Shown here piece after piece: positions 33,976 through 45,800 of a stretch of 64,000 nucleotides of DNA. A model generated the notes under the pieces. The model searched no databases, was not told where the DNA came from, and was given only the letters and a program-made list of their open reading frames with translations. Origin of the DNA: Aspidiotus rigidus (Eukaryota; Arthropoda; Insecta; Hemiptera; Diaspididae); contig JAVHKY010000001.1 in the NCBI GenBank assembly GCA_035079385.1, positions 6,697,501 through 6,761,500 of the forward strand, in the 5' to 3' direction. The position numbers and the translations under genes are program-made. Every line of letters begins with the position of its first letter. Within the stretch, counting starts at the first letter, position 1.

Positions 33976-34901
33976 CAAGCAACCAAATCAAAAACACCAG
34001 AACGGGTACTCTTGTCAGATCATAAACACCGGAACGGGTATTCTTGTCATCTGTATGACGTCAGAGGAAATTCGTCTATGTGAATCATACTCTGAATAGG
34101 AAAGTTTGCTCTTATCTCTCAATGATTGGTTCTGCAAAATGAATTATAGCGCTATGAGCCTGATAAACCCGGCTCTTATGAACCAGAAACCACATTGACC
34201 CTGGCAGCCACTTGTGATTTCTTCTTCTGTTCAACCCTCATTCAATTAATAATAACCAACCATTCAAATCATAAGAGCCAAGAAAGAAAAAAAAAAAAAA
34301 AGAACTAAAGAACTAAGACAATCGATTTAGTACAATGTGGTAGTTTCAAAATTAAAATTGTCACCAATATTCTAGTTTGCAATTTTACATTTGAGTAATC
34401 AGCTATAAATTTAATTATTTAAAACAAAATCTGCCTCATTTGATGTGCAAAATCTTTCTTTTATGGTGTCTTTTGCGAAATTTATGATCACGATCATATT
34501 AATAATTGTTTTCCTAGAAATGCGTCAAAGTTTCAGCTTGGGGGTACATAAAATCATTTAAAAAAATTACCAAAAATTACCGCAGTTCCACTGGGCTGGC
34601 TGGCTGTACTCCTGATTTTCTGAAGTCAAAGAAGTGGGCCTTTTGTAGTTTTGTCAAAGCTTTTGGCACGGTCAATCAAAGTTCCCCCAAAATGGTTATG
34701 GTCAAAACAGTTAACAGAAAAAATTTCATTTCGGTTATCGGTTATAACAATTGTGGTATCTTTCACTTCAGAATTTCTCTACCAAATTTTGAAATTACAT
34801 TTTTTTTTACCCAGTTTTTCTCTGTAGACCCAGTGTTGCGCCTGGTAAGGTGGACTAAAAACCTTCCCTCTATTACCCTTGCGCAGTACATCAGTACATG
34901 T

Positions 34902-35260
34902 ATTGGGATGTTAACCTATGTTTGGTAGCGCTAGAATCGCCTTCCTCTCTCGCCGCACTCGCTTGAATTTCTGGGTGACGATTTTACGTTCAATGTATTC
35001 GGCCATAAGAAACGAGATTTTCAATTAGTCTTAGATGACTCAATACTTCACCATTAGAATTACTTCTTTCAGTTATCGATTCTCTTGAAGTGTTTAAACG
35101 ATTTATAGGATATAATTTTTTGATATTACGAATTGTAATAATTTAAATCGTACTTGAAGATTGCAAATTCCCCATCATGAAGCATGGTACGTTAAAATTA
35201 TCCCCCGCCACATGTTCGAGCACGGCTACCAACTTACGCAACTTGGGTTAACATCCCAAT
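34902..35260 (+). mobile_element. 359-bp MITE, ATTGGGATGTTAACC family, copy 1
   Basis: Ends ATTGGGATGTTAACC and GGTTAACATCCCAAT, with TA at both flanks. A near-identical copy in the same orientation is at 35859-36213. Another MITE begins exactly at its right end. Confidence 0.8.
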
Positions 35261-35664
35261 AGACTAAATCGCCGTGACGTCATTCACGGACATTCACTGA
35301 TAACAAGGCGATGTTTGCTCCGCAATGACTTACCCCAACTTACGCGTAAGTTCAAAACAAAAAAAAATGCTCCATAAGAAATACACGGGAACGTTTCGAT
35401 CTTACGTTCAGATTTGAAAACAAGAAATAAGTTAAGAACCGCAGGTACATTTTCAAAGACATGAGAACTTCCTGATTCTAAATATAAACACGTAATTGCT
35501 TACTTACTTCCAATTTTTTAATTTGAGCGTATGATCGAAATGATCCCTGTGTATTCTTATGGGAATCGATATCCTACTTTGAACTGATACAGTATACTAT
35601 CGCATTCTCTCGATTCCTGTTATCAGTAAATGTTCATGAATGACGTCACGGCGATTTAGTCTAT
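35259..35664. mobile_element. TA-flanked MITE, GACTAAATCGCCG family, copy 2
   Basis: Almost identical to 28034-28441. It begins at the TA that also ends the element at 34902-35260, so the two families share one TA target. Confidence 0.8.
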
Positions 35665-35858
35665 TGCGCTTTGCCCTCTATCTAACTTTTTTTTGAAAAA
35701 CATTCATAATTTGCTTTGTAGTTGATCAATTTTGACGAAACTAAGTTCAAAAAATTTATAATCGTTGATTCTTTAAATAACCTTCTCTAATTCTTTTTTT
35801 TCTAAAACTTCACCATATTTGTGTAAAATTAGGTTTTCTGATGTTCTCCCATGGACCC

Positions 35859-36213
35859 ATTGGGATGTTAACCTATGTTTGGTAGCGCTAGAATCGCCTT
35901 CCTCTCTCACCGCACTCGCTTGAATTTCTGGGTGACGATTTTACGTTCAATGTATTCGGCCATAAGAAACGAGATTTTCAATTAGTCGTAGATGACTCAA
36001 TACTTCACCATTAGAATTACTTCTTTCAGTTATCGATTCTCTTGAAGTGTTTAAACGATTTATAGGATATATTTTTTGATATTACGAATTGTAATAATTT
36101 AAATCGTACTTGAAAATTGTAAATTCCCCATCATGAAGCATGGTACGTTAAAATTATCCCCCACATGTTCGAGCACGGTTACCAACTTACGCAACTTGGG
36201 TTAACATCCCAAT
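35859..36213 (+). mobile_element. 355-bp MITE, ATTGGGATGTTAACC family, copy 2
   Basis: Direct-orientation copy of 34902-35260 with only scattered differences (for example a 4-bp deletion in the CCCCCGCCACATG region). The left flank is CA rather than TA, so the duplication is not perfect. Confidence 0.8.
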
Positions 36214-36311
36214 AAAGACTGTACAAATTTTAGCCCCGTGCAACGTTGTCAAGTTTTTAATATTCCGGCCTGATACTAGAGACGGTCATGGTCGTGGTTG
36301 TCAGGTTGTGG

Positions 36312-36773
36312 CACGGTATAAGATGAAGAGGTAATGACACAACGCTAAAATCGTGTCCGCAGTTTTGAAGTTGTACGTACAAACTTCCGCTAGGTTTGCA
36401 GCGAACACTCGGGCTGTTTCCCTGTTCCTTCTACACCCCACCTGCGCCGAGACGTTACCGTTGGTACCCTAGTATTGATGAAATTTCCAAGGATTATAAA
36501 AAATCCAAGAATTTACTTAGAAGGGTGATTCTTTCAAAATTTTATAGAGTAGATTAAATGGTATTTTTATGCCAAATATGAAATGCGTCGGCTGATTCCT
36601 GATCCTGCGATAAATTTTTGAAAGTAGCGGCGTTCCCATAAGACTCTGTACATTACCCATCACTTTCATCACGAGCGCTGCGCTCGGGATGTTCAGAACT
36701 ACTTCAAAATCACGGACAGCGTTTACCACAGTCAGAATACGTTCGTGTCACTACCTCTTCATCTTATACCGTG
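36312..36773 (-). mobile_element. 462-bp hAT MITE, CACGGTATAAG family, copy B (inverted)
   Basis: Reverse-complement copy of 29290-29751 with few differences. Flanking octamers at 36304-36311 and 36774-36781 are both GGTTGTGG, a perfect 8-bp duplication different from that of copy A. This proves two independent insertions rather than a segmental duplication. Confidence 0.9.
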
Positions 36774-37507
36774 GGTTGTGGTCAGTGTTGTCAAACCCGG
36801 ATTCTGCTGTGTTTCATCAGTGGTTCAAAAACCATAGGCCTAAAACTTCCTAATGACTCCGTGTGCAGTACTTATAAGCTTGAAAATTACTACTCTAGAA
36901 TCATTTTCTTTTCTCTCTAACCTTCTCCATGATTATATTTTCTTTATTTAAGAAAAAACTTCCTGGTTCTTTTCAAAGTTTTCATTTCCCACGATTTTTT
37001 ACTGTAATGTGAACATCATCCTGATCGAATTTCACTCCTTATTTCTTTTCACACTGCGCGCGAGCATCCCTCTTCTCGTGATATCAGTGTGAATTTCACC
37101 ATTTACTAGGTTTATTTAGGTTTTCATTTGTCAGGAGTGATGACTGATGATTTACTAATGATCGAAATTCAAATGCTTGTGGAGGTGTACATATTTTGAA
37201 TTTTATCGAAAGTTAGAGTTAGACAGAAGAAGTATCATCGCAGCTAAGACCGGAATGAATGATGGTCTTAGCATTTTAGCGATTCAAGGATTATACGATA
37301 AACTCTGACTGTGGCGAATAAGGTTCCTCTTTTCGGCAGTGCATTTCGTTTCCTTTAATATTTGTTATGTTCAAGATTCTGTATCATCTGGCTGGGCTAT
37401 TCTAATCTTTTCTACTCTTTTATAAGTGAGTTGGCCATTATGTTTCATCTTTGACGATTGCCTATTTTATTTCATTTTATTTTTTTTTGTAATTTAGTTT
37501 TACAACT
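36774..37507. other. Upstream region of AAMP
   Basis: No coding region seen. A good acceptor (TTTTTTTTGTAATTTAG, ending 37498) lies 9 bases before the AAMP start codon, so a noncoding first exon upstream is likely. Confidence 0.4.
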
Positions 37508-40500
37508 ATGGAACCGGAACAAGCGATAATTGTAGAGCCGATTGATGATAATCAAGATCTGGATGATCGACTGAACGATATTGATATTCACGAAGTGGAG
37601 GAAGAGGACGTTGAAGAAGGAGTTGCAGTTATACCTGTTGAAGAAGACGGAGATTCCACTGATAGTGGGGAAGGTAGCATTATACTTGTGAACGAAGATG
37701 AAGGCCGAGTAGAAGAAATTGTAGAAGCAGATGATGGAGTTGTGCTTGACGATCGTAGTAGCGACGATATGGATACCGACGATGGCGAGAATGAATCTAA
37801 TAATGTCAACAATATTCTAGTGGATGAAAATAGAGTGGGTGGTAATCATCCTCTGATTCGGTTTCCGGGTCATAAAGGTATTTTTAAGAGTATTTACATT
37901 ATACATGTGTGACCGCGGATGGAATTCTTGTGATAATGATGTTTCCAAGCTATTATTGACCCGTACTTCCTCCTGACACCATTAGAAAAGCTTTATCTCG
38001 TCAAAAAACTGAAAAACCCGTCGGATGGGATCGCGAGACGTGCCTTAGCGTCAATTTCTAATTTAAGCCTTAAAATTTTCTTTGCCCCGGGAAAACATGA
38101 GATCAAAGTTTTCCAAGAATTTATGAGTGGATTTAATACATCTACCAGATGAGAACAAATTGCTCAAATTTCACTCAAATTAATACCGTCTTTTTTTTTT
38201 TTAATTAGGGAACTTTGTTTCTTCTCTATCAAGAAAAGAATATTTTACCGCTGAGGCACGTTTTCTCATCCGGGGTTATATGGTATTCATTTCTTTAATG
38301 ATAGACCGGTTCCTTGAGTCACCGTAGTTATGAGTATGGAAGGTTTTCAAATTCTCACCTGTTTTAATTTTAAGAAACTTGGAGTCTTCAAATCGAGTCA
38401 ACTCACTTGTTTCTCTTTTTGTACAACAAAATTGAATTATTTGCAGTTCATTATTGTGAAAAATGAATTGCGAAAGGGAATGACAGCTCGTGATGGCATG
38501 TAAACTGACTTAAGATATGTCGGTCACATATAACAAGACTTTTAAAATCATTGTACTCTTTTCAGGTGCTGTATTTTGGTCTGATATTGATCCAAAAGAT
38601 GGATTGTACGCAGTTACCGGAAGCGAAGATGATCGGGCTCTTGTATGGTGTTTGAATTCCGGGGAATCGCTACTAGAGTGTTTAAATCACGTCGTAAGTA
38701 AACTCTTTACTTTTGTTCTAGACGAAGTGAACAATCTTTAGTAACATTTCTGCATTATTTAATTAACATAATTTTTTCAAAACAGCTTTCAACAAGATGA
38801 AAGATGAAAAATTTGCGTGTTATTATTTTACATAAGTTGTAATACGTAGACTTTCCCGTTTGTAGGATTCAGTTACTCACGTGGGATTCAGCTTCGACAG
38901 CTCGTATGTAGCCACAGGAGATATGGCTGGTTTAATTCAGGTCTGGAAATTATTCGAACCCCAACCAATTTGGAGTGAACGATTGGATGAACTACAGGTA
39001 TTATTTCCCCATCTAAATAGATGGTCGAGAGCTAATCGGTTGGTCAATTTGTAAATCTTTATGAAGAGGAGTCGATAGATTATTCGAATATTACTCGAAT
39101 GTCTAATTCTATTCTTTTGTTGTTGCTCCACTGTTCTGACATTATTTACTGCTGGACTTTGAATTCAGTTTTCTATTTACAGTGGTTACTTTGGCATAAA
39201 TATAGTAATATTTTGATTGCGGCTCAAAAAACAGGCGAAATTTTCATTTGGAGGATACCGAGCGGACAATGTAAAGTTCTTCCCGGACATGGGAAAGGAA
39301 CTGAATGTGGTATGGTCACGCCAGACGGTATGTGTACAACAATAAAATTTATAATGGAGAAAATTGTATTGGGAATTTGTGTCCACTCTCTGATTCACGT
39401 TTTTCTCCAGGGGAGAGATTAGTCGTCGGTTATAATGATCATTCAGTAAAAGTATTCAATCTAAGAAACGAAAATATTATTGCCTATTATAAACCACCGG
39501 TTGAAATCCAAGAAGCGGCTACCGATATTGATATATTAACCGATGAATCGAACTTTGCTGTTGGCTTCACCGATGGAGTTGTCTTGATTGGCTCTTCGTG
39601 GTCTTCAAAAGTGAGTGCTAGTTTTGCTAGGAGAGAACTAAGAAGTTGAATTTTGCAGTCAATATTTTTCTTTCGTTTTATTAGACCCTTGCTGAGCTTG
39701 ACACGAAAACTAAAGTTGAATCCGTAAGATTTGTTGCTCAAAATGTTTCACACTTGCTGGCCATTGGCTCTTCAAAAGGTGTTGAATTATACGATTATTC
39801 TAAAAAGGTTAGTACCATAAATTTTGCGTGCCAGAGGGTACGTGTAATCTCGCATTCCGGACCTTACAGGTATGGTTGCTAGTGTTGTAAATGAAGAGAG
39901 AGACTGTATTGTGCAGAGATAGTGAATTACATTGAGTAAATATGCCAAAAGACTGAAACTAAACAATTTTAGTGAACGGCGCCAACGAAAGTTATTCGTT
40001 GTGAGATTGTTGGATAGCTAGCTGTAAAGAAACAGTTTTTTAAATAAGAATTACGAAAGAGTTATTCTCGCTAAAATTCCCTCTAAATAGTCGCTATTTT
40101 TTAAAGTTATATTTAATTTCCTATCGCCTTTTCTAGGTATTAGCAGATTCAGATTAATTGATTTTCAACTAATTGATAATCAGTAGAAAATTTGTGGCAG
40201 AATTTTTAACCTCTATTAATTTCGTTCTTCATTGTCTTCTTTTATACCCTGTCTGGAGATATTTTCACCGTGCATTTATTTCGTCACGTCGAATTCGGGT
40301 AGCTATAAATTGTCCGTAGTAATAGATTGAGAGAAATTTTTGATTTATAGGTGTTGCGACACTCAGTCGAATGTTCGGCGATTAACAGAATGGTGTACGA
40401 CGCTAGCCGTAATGTGATTCTCTCCGCAGGGATATCTGGAGAAATATATGTGATAAGTTGTTTAAGTGGGAGTATCATTTATTATTTTGTTGGTCATCGT

Positions 40501-41384
40501 GCGAACATCCTACACATTTCCATGTCAAGGTAAGCAAGAAAGTATCTCAGTCTTATTAGTAAATTTTTGGACGCCTCACAACTCCTCATAGTGTGCTTGT
40601 ACTATTGTTTTTAAGAAGTTTCGAAAGGAAAATAGCATGAAATGCTTCGACGTAGACTTTGCTTGAATTTGGGGGAAAAAAATAGAAATTATTTGAACCC
40701 GATTCGTCTTGCTCACGCATGATTAACTTATAGGCATCTCTGAGCTGTGCTTCTTGACCGGATTCCGCAAATTTTCAGAAGTCTGTGAGCCCGTTCTAAA
40801 GGCTATACGAAAGATGGGAAATTTGTAAAAAAAAAAGTTGGACAATGTTAGATGAGATTGAAACGTGCATATAGATGTCGGCTACAGACTACAAGATGGC
40901 TTCGATTGGGCGTTGTGTATTTTCTGTACAAATATGGTCGATGTTGCATTGAAATACCAAAAATAGTATTAGTTTTTTTTTTTTTATGGATAAATATGTG
41001 AAGTCAAAATATTAGTGTAATAATACCATTTATCTACTACTTTTCGTGATCGTGTTGTAGAGAACGTTTTATTCAATTGTTCGTGTAGAATTCTAAAAAA
41101 ATTTAAATGATAGTTGTGCGAAATTCATCAATTTAGGTGTGAAAACAATGAAATACCAAAATTAGTTACTCTATTTACATAGAAAACACATCATGGGTTG
41201 AATAATGATATTTTGATGTAGTATTAATAAAGTGACAGAAGTTATCTCGTCATTCAACAGCAAATCTAATTTCATTGTTCTTATTTTTCTATTTTCCAGA
41301 GATAGTTGTAAAATGTTGACCACTTCTGATGATACTAGGTGTAACGTTTACGATTTAACGGTTCTGAATACCTTGACGCATTAA
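37508..41384 (+). CDS. AAMP: Angio-associated migratory cell protein (AAMP, WD40 protein)
   Basis: Eight exons in phase: 37508-37877, 38566-38693, 38866-38997, 39183-39327, 39411-39610, 39685-39807, 40351-40529, 41300-41384; 453 residues (human 434). A very acidic N-terminus of about 115 residues precedes a WD40 propeller that begins IRFPGHKGAVFW. Conserved family blocks are VTGSEDDRALVW, DSVTHVGFSFDSS, VATGDMAGLIQVWK and VVGYNDHSVKVFNL. The yeast relative (Sqt1) escorts a ribosomal protein; animal AAMP has been linked to cell migration and RhoA. The precise role here is not shown by sequence. The ATG at 37508 directly follows a splice acceptor and starts the acidic segment. Confidence 0.93.
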
Positions 41385-41685
41385 TGATGTTGCCTGAAGT
41401 TACATTAAAAATTTCGAAGTTTGAGGAATCATTCTTCAGAAGAGGCTGATGGTGATATATTCGTCGGCTTAAAACGTCATCAGATGTAATTTGTGTACGT
41501 CACCGACTTTACTGTATGAGAAGCGTTTACTTATACTTGCATATCATCTGTTTTTATTTGTAGAAAAACATTGGAATTCTTATGTTCTTATTTGTATAAA
41601 ATTTTTTCCAAGATGTTCGATGTCTTAATAGAACTTTTTTCAATATTTCTCTATAACAACCAACAAACTTGAGAAATATGCTTGT

Positions 41686-41691
41686 AATAAA
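41686..41691 (+). terminator. Poly(A) signal AATAAA of AAMP
   Basis: AATAAA about 300 bases after the AAMP stop codon, in CTTGTAATAAAACG. Confidence 0.5.
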
Positions 41692-42882
41692 ACGAAATGA
41701 TGTTTTCGAAGTTCCATCAGAAGATTTAAATTATGGCAGTCTAAAAAGGGAAAACTTTCAATTTTGGGCCAAATATTGATGGAATTTTGATCATTCAGAT
41801 CAAAGTTTGAAGAATTATAAAATTGGTTGGAGGTTATGAAAAATTAAGAGGATGAATAAAAAAACTTTAAAATTTGTCTTTTTCACCAGTTCATTTAAAG
41901 ATTATTATGTCCTTGTAATGGGGTTTGAAATGTCTGAAAATTCTTTACAAATTTCATAACTGAAACTCCGAGAAAATTTCCGTCGACGAAGAGATGTATG
42001 AAAAATACTCCACTATATTTTGTAATTCTTACATGTACAATTCCAGCATTGTTATTAAAAATCATTGAACTGCACAAACAAAAAGAACAAAAATAATGAT
42101 TAAAAAAAATTAATCGCACTCATTATATCAATAGATTTCACGAGTCCATGGCGCGTAGAATTTTATTGCCTACATTGCATTATTGGTACATAATGTTTCT
42201 CGTCGTCCTTAGCAATTATGAAGATCCGCGAAAATCATTCGAAGTACTTTACAAAGATCTTGGGCAAGTATTAAGTAAACCAATTCCTCAAATGATGCTT
42301 ACTCTTCCCTAGACATCATGTTATTCAATTATTTCCTCTATTGTGTTTTCACCATGAAGCAAGTTTCCCACCCTCACTTGTTGAACCCGTAAGTGATTTC
42401 AAAACCGAGGAAATTAATTATTTCACGAATCGAGCTGTGAAAAGCGAGCCAGCCGAGTTTAAACCTGTGATCACGGCCACGCTGACGCTGTAAATGCTGT
42501 AATGGACAAAAATTTGCGAAATCCCTATCAATTTTGAAGCGCTATCACAAGTTTCGTCATGAGTCATCGCTTAACCACGCTTGTGACCTACTTATCAGTG
42601 TTTTTAGATGCAAAATCTGAAAATCGCGAAGTTGTTTGAGATAAGCTTTACGATCGTATTCTTGTTATGGTCTCGTGGTGTGCCTTCAGAAAGGATTTCT
42701 CAGCTGATGGACGCGGGTTTGATGGCAGAACATCTAAGTTAATTTTTTAGATACTATCGTTGAATTTTGATAAAAAATGCTCCAACTTTTCTAAACTTCT
42801 GTAAAATATGGTAATATTATTGATTTATTCTTAGTTCTCTGTAATCATTACTAATCTTCGATTCTTTGCTTGATTGATTAAG
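41692..42882. other. Intergenic region and unresolved 5' end of exportin-6
   Basis: It must contain the exportin-6 promoter and probably its first coding exon of a few residues. A short frame starting at an ATG near 42701 is a possible first exon but does not join in phase by a GT donor, so it is left out. Confidence 0.4.
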
Positions 42883-45800
42883 GATGGTATTCAAATGCTG
42901 GAGAGGCTCATTATCGAATTTTACGACCCATATATTTCTAGTCAGAGACGAAAAGAAATAGATAACACTCTTCAGAGTTACGAATGGACTCCGATACCAT
43001 GGAAAGAATGTTTGCAATACGTTGAAAGGAATGAAAATACCTTGGTATCTTTGTTTTGCATAAAGATGATGGAAGTACGACAAGCTATCCGTATATTTGG
43101 TTAAATACTGAATGTCATAAGTTTCGTAACAATTGTGATCCTTTCAGAGTCTGATTTCAAAACATTGGAATAAACTACCAGTTGAAGAAAAGACTATGCT
43201 GCATAATTCTCTTTCAGAGCATTTAGTACGATGTGAAACGAGCATTCCCATATCAATTAAGAGAAATTTGATGAAGTTACTCGTAAAAATTGCGCGTAAT
43301 GAATGGTCGACGGTTGGAATGAATTTTATCAATGATATTATAAATGTAGTATCGATAAACTCAAGCTAGAATTTAAGAAAATAGTTTCGGCTTCTAATTT
43401 CAATGTAATTTCAGACAATAAATTCGAACGATATGGAGATGGTACTACTAGGTTTAAATTTTTTACTAATTGCCTCCGAAGAGTTAATTGAACCTCGTGA
43501 AATCATATGTTCTGCCAAAAAAATGGATATCCGGCTGCAGTTTGAATCAAACATTCCGCAGATATTTTGTCATCTGCACGGTACATTCATTATTTTTGTA
43601 ATGTTACATGATGTATTGGTCTTCGTTGAATCTAATTTTGTGTATTTTTTTGTTTAGGTACATTCCTCAAGTACAAAAATACAGCGATCGGAGAACAAAT
43701 GTTTGAAGTTTTATTGCAACTTTATTCACAGTTATTCTCCTGGGTCCCTCTTTCTGATGTATACACGATAGATTTGTTATCTCCTATTTACGAATGTACT
43801 ATGCATCCAGTAAGAAGATTTTCCATTTTTCTAGTCGAAAAAGATATTTACGTAAGGTTAATTGTTTGTTTTCTTTTTTTGTGCTTGTCAGAATTACAAA
43901 ATCAGAATGTTAGCGATGGGGTGCCTCAATGAAATTTTGTATAAGAATTGTGTGCCATTGAAAAATATTCCTATAATTACCAGTATTTGTCTGAAATTCA
44001 GCGAAATTTTACTCAAAGTTTGTGAATGTAATGCTGTGGCTGTGGATGATGAGTGAGAATTTTCTTTCGTACTTTATTGAAAAATTTATCTTAAAATTAA
44101 TATCATCGATTTTTTTAGATATTTAAGCAAAATATTAGAAGCGGTTAGTTTGATATTTTCAACACACTGGCATAGAATTGAGTGTAATATGGAGCTGGCT
44201 GATACTATATCGTTCGTGTCGTCTTTCTATAAACTTTCTTTTCATACTATCAACCGCCATTCCTATCGAATGTGTATAGAAATTTGGTGTAATCTCCTAG
44301 AATATTTAACCATGAGGGACCTTGTTCACAAGCGGCAGTGAGTATATTCTTATTATTCCGATGAGTATACAAATTCTTGCCGTATTTTCGAAAAATCGTA
44401 TTTCTTAATCTTTCAGATATGAAAATCTATTGACTACTCTACTGGAAGAAGTGATACGTAAGCTATATAGAGAGCTTCTTATTCAAGAAAATGCTGAAGT
44501 AATTACGACATAGCTTTAAAATCCTTTTCGAATAAAAAAATTGAGCAAATTTTTGCGTGTAACCACTGAAAGAATATTAATGATAACAACCTTCGTAATA
44601 TTTTTTTCATCAGGAAGAGATCGAAGAAGAAATGGACGCATTTTTTAATCAGCATATGAATGTGATCGATTTAATTACTGAATTAATTCCACATGTGGCA
44701 TTTACTTTAATTGTACGTGAGTGGTTATTATTATCGACGTTTCACAAATTTCTTATCCTTGATCTGGACGACTGATCTCGAAATTTCAATTCGCATTTAC
44801 AGATAGATTTATGGAACCGAGCTAAATACATTTATATTCAGTCATTAATTGGTGAAAAATCCGTGGAGGTTCGTGAGATGGACGAGAAGGAAATTTTAGA
44901 CGCCTTTTACGCTTTTCGAGTGTCTACTCAGATATTGACGTCGCTCCATTCAAAGAGTCCAGATGAATTGAAGACAACCATCGTAACAAATCTTATAGAA
45001 GTTCTAGTGTTGGGTGCTGGCAAATGCACCAAATCTACTGATAGCCCACTTTATCATCATTTTATAAAAGTGTGAGTACTATAAAATTTTATTCCTCACG
45101 TGATTTTCGAACTTATTATTCTCCCTCCTCAGCAAAAATAACATGAATGTGAGCTGTTTATCGGAACTTTTGACCATGAGCCTTATTTAGGAAAGAGGAG
45201 AGCTGTGTACGTTTTTGATTGTTTTATCCTGCTCTCCCCTTAATTATTATCACTGTTAGTCATTGGTTTTCTCCGAGGAAAAATATTTCCACGTAGGAAA
45301 TGTTCCTTGAGTTTTTGATGAATCATAAGTTTTCTAATGCATTTGATTTTTTTTAAATCTGTTCCATTAGACATTGCACGCTTCTGAAAGCTACCCCAAC
45401 ATGGATCGGCAACGATAAATTGGAGAGTGGTGTAATCATAACCAATATTTTTGCACTCATGTTACCTTTTATTACCGACTCTTCTAATATTTCTATTCCT
45501 GAAGAGTTGCAAGTAGCCATCGCTGAGTTCATATCCAGTTTAACGATCTATGTGACACAAACAAATTTAATGCAGCCTTTAATTGTTGATCCAACGTTTA
45601 AACATTTGCCTCTAGTGGTAAGTTCTTATCGAAGAATCAGTCTAGAGTTCGTTCAAATTTATTTTTATAATTACTGTATTACGAAAATTTCACAATAGTG
45701 AGTGAATAATTAAACTGTCATTGAGAGAACGACGTGTAGTTTGGCGATTGGATGCAATAGTTATTTTCTTAGCCTCGCGTGTTACGGTTAATTTCAAGCG

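Noticed and set aside
27733..36773. Possible CRISPR-like or satellite array in the repeat zone
   Set aside because: Repeats are not regularly spaced and the genome is eukaryotic; the units are individual inverted-end transposons with target duplications.
42701..42735. Short frame MDAGLMAEHL as first exon of exportin-6
   Set aside because: The only nearby GT donor leaves one leftover base, whereas the next exon must be entered in phase 0.
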